A stretch of DNA of 20,824 bases from IMG/VR virus record IMGVR_UViG_3300003322_000341, positions 1 through 20,824 of that record; one strand, 5' to 3'. Shown in pieces: positions 20,717 to 20,824 of this stretch. Position numbers and translations under genes: made by a program. This stretch comes from a virus. Numbering within the stretch: position 1 is the first letter of the stretch; every line of letters begins with the position of its first letter. The notes beneath the pieces were generated by a model that saw nothing but the letters and a program-made list of their open reading frames with translations, had not been told where the DNA came from and did no database searches.

Positions 20717-20824
20717 ACCTGACCGAGTACCGCGCCAAGCGCGACGTCATCGAAAAGATGGTGAACCAGTTTAAGTTCATCGTGCCCGGCTGCGCCCAAT
20801 GCAAGCACTTCGACTTCGGCAAGT
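20713..20824 (+). CDS. Unidentified early gene, start only
   Basis: ATG 20713 overlaps the nuclease stop (ATGA). The visible 37 residues are basic and helical (YRAKRDVIEKMVNQFKFIV), then CAQCKHF with a C-x2-C pair. It may be another small zinc-type phage protein. The rest lies outside the window. Confidence 0.7.
   Translation, partial: MNLTEYRAKRDVIEKMVNQFKFIVPGCAQCKHFDFGK

Noticed and set aside
1-20824. tRNA genes, integrase, attachment sites, insertion sequences
   Set aside because: Looked for and not seen; no cloverleaf, no tyrosine/serine recombinase or transposase motifs, no long direct repeats.

Overview
The window is a stretch of a temperate, short-tailed (P22-like) bacteriophage or prophage. 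Its base composition is GC-rich and the codon third positions are strongly G/C. Gene types and signals (Sak4/DUF669/Cas4-like recombination block, RusA, prim-pol/helicase fusion, P22-type head genes) fit a phage of a GC-rich proteobacterium, most likely Betaproteobacteria (Burkholderiales). The host assignment is inference from composition and gene style only. No host gene, integrase, attachment site, rRNA or tRNA is visible, so prophage versus free phage cannot be decided.

Layout. (1) 1-8553, minus strand: packaging and head module read right to left: small terminase, large terminase, a 103-aa unknown, a virion-like 272-aa protein, a clan GH-A glycoside hydrolase, P22-type portal, scaffold, and coat (cut by the window edge). 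P22 has portal directly after terminase; here three extra genes sit between them. (2) 8581-10624, minus: a tightly overlapping run of small genes (ParB-like, membrane peptide, 69-aa unknown, HNH nuclease, 68-aa unknown, RusA, Cys-rich membrane protein). (3) 10608-10778: a dense cluster of TTCCC/GGGAA motifs with a strong hairpin, just downstream of a prim-pol/helicase gene (10786-12714). (4) 12711-13620, minus: two tandem paralogous LuxR-type HTH proteins and a CII-like regulator. (5) 13621-15320: the control region, with operator-like repeats, an oppositely oriented 85-aa gene, a Cro-like gene, a large inverted repeat, a CI-like repressor, a lysogeny-linked small membrane protein and a rho-independent terminator. 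(6) 15276-15617: probable early promoter/operator and a long G-rich untranslated leader. (7) 15618-20824, plus strand: early operon with conserved phage proteins of unknown function, an HNH-like protein, Sak4-type ATPase, DUF669 protein, Cas4-like Fe-S nuclease and the start of one more gene.

How the parts work together (inference). The CI-like protein binds the ATATTCT-containing inverted repeat at 14339-14370 between itself and cro, and probably also the related repeats at 15276-15307 in the rightward early promoter. That would silence recombination genes in lysogeny. The catalytic Ser and Lys of the S24 fold appear replaced by Ala and Arg, so induction may not use self-cleavage. The leftward operon starts with the CII-like protein and HTH pair, then replication (prim-pol/helicase), then RusA, HNH, packaging and head genes, nearly all linked by ATGA/GTGA overlaps. 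Sak4, DUF669, the Cas4-like nuclease and RusA form a coherent phage annealing, resection and resolution set.
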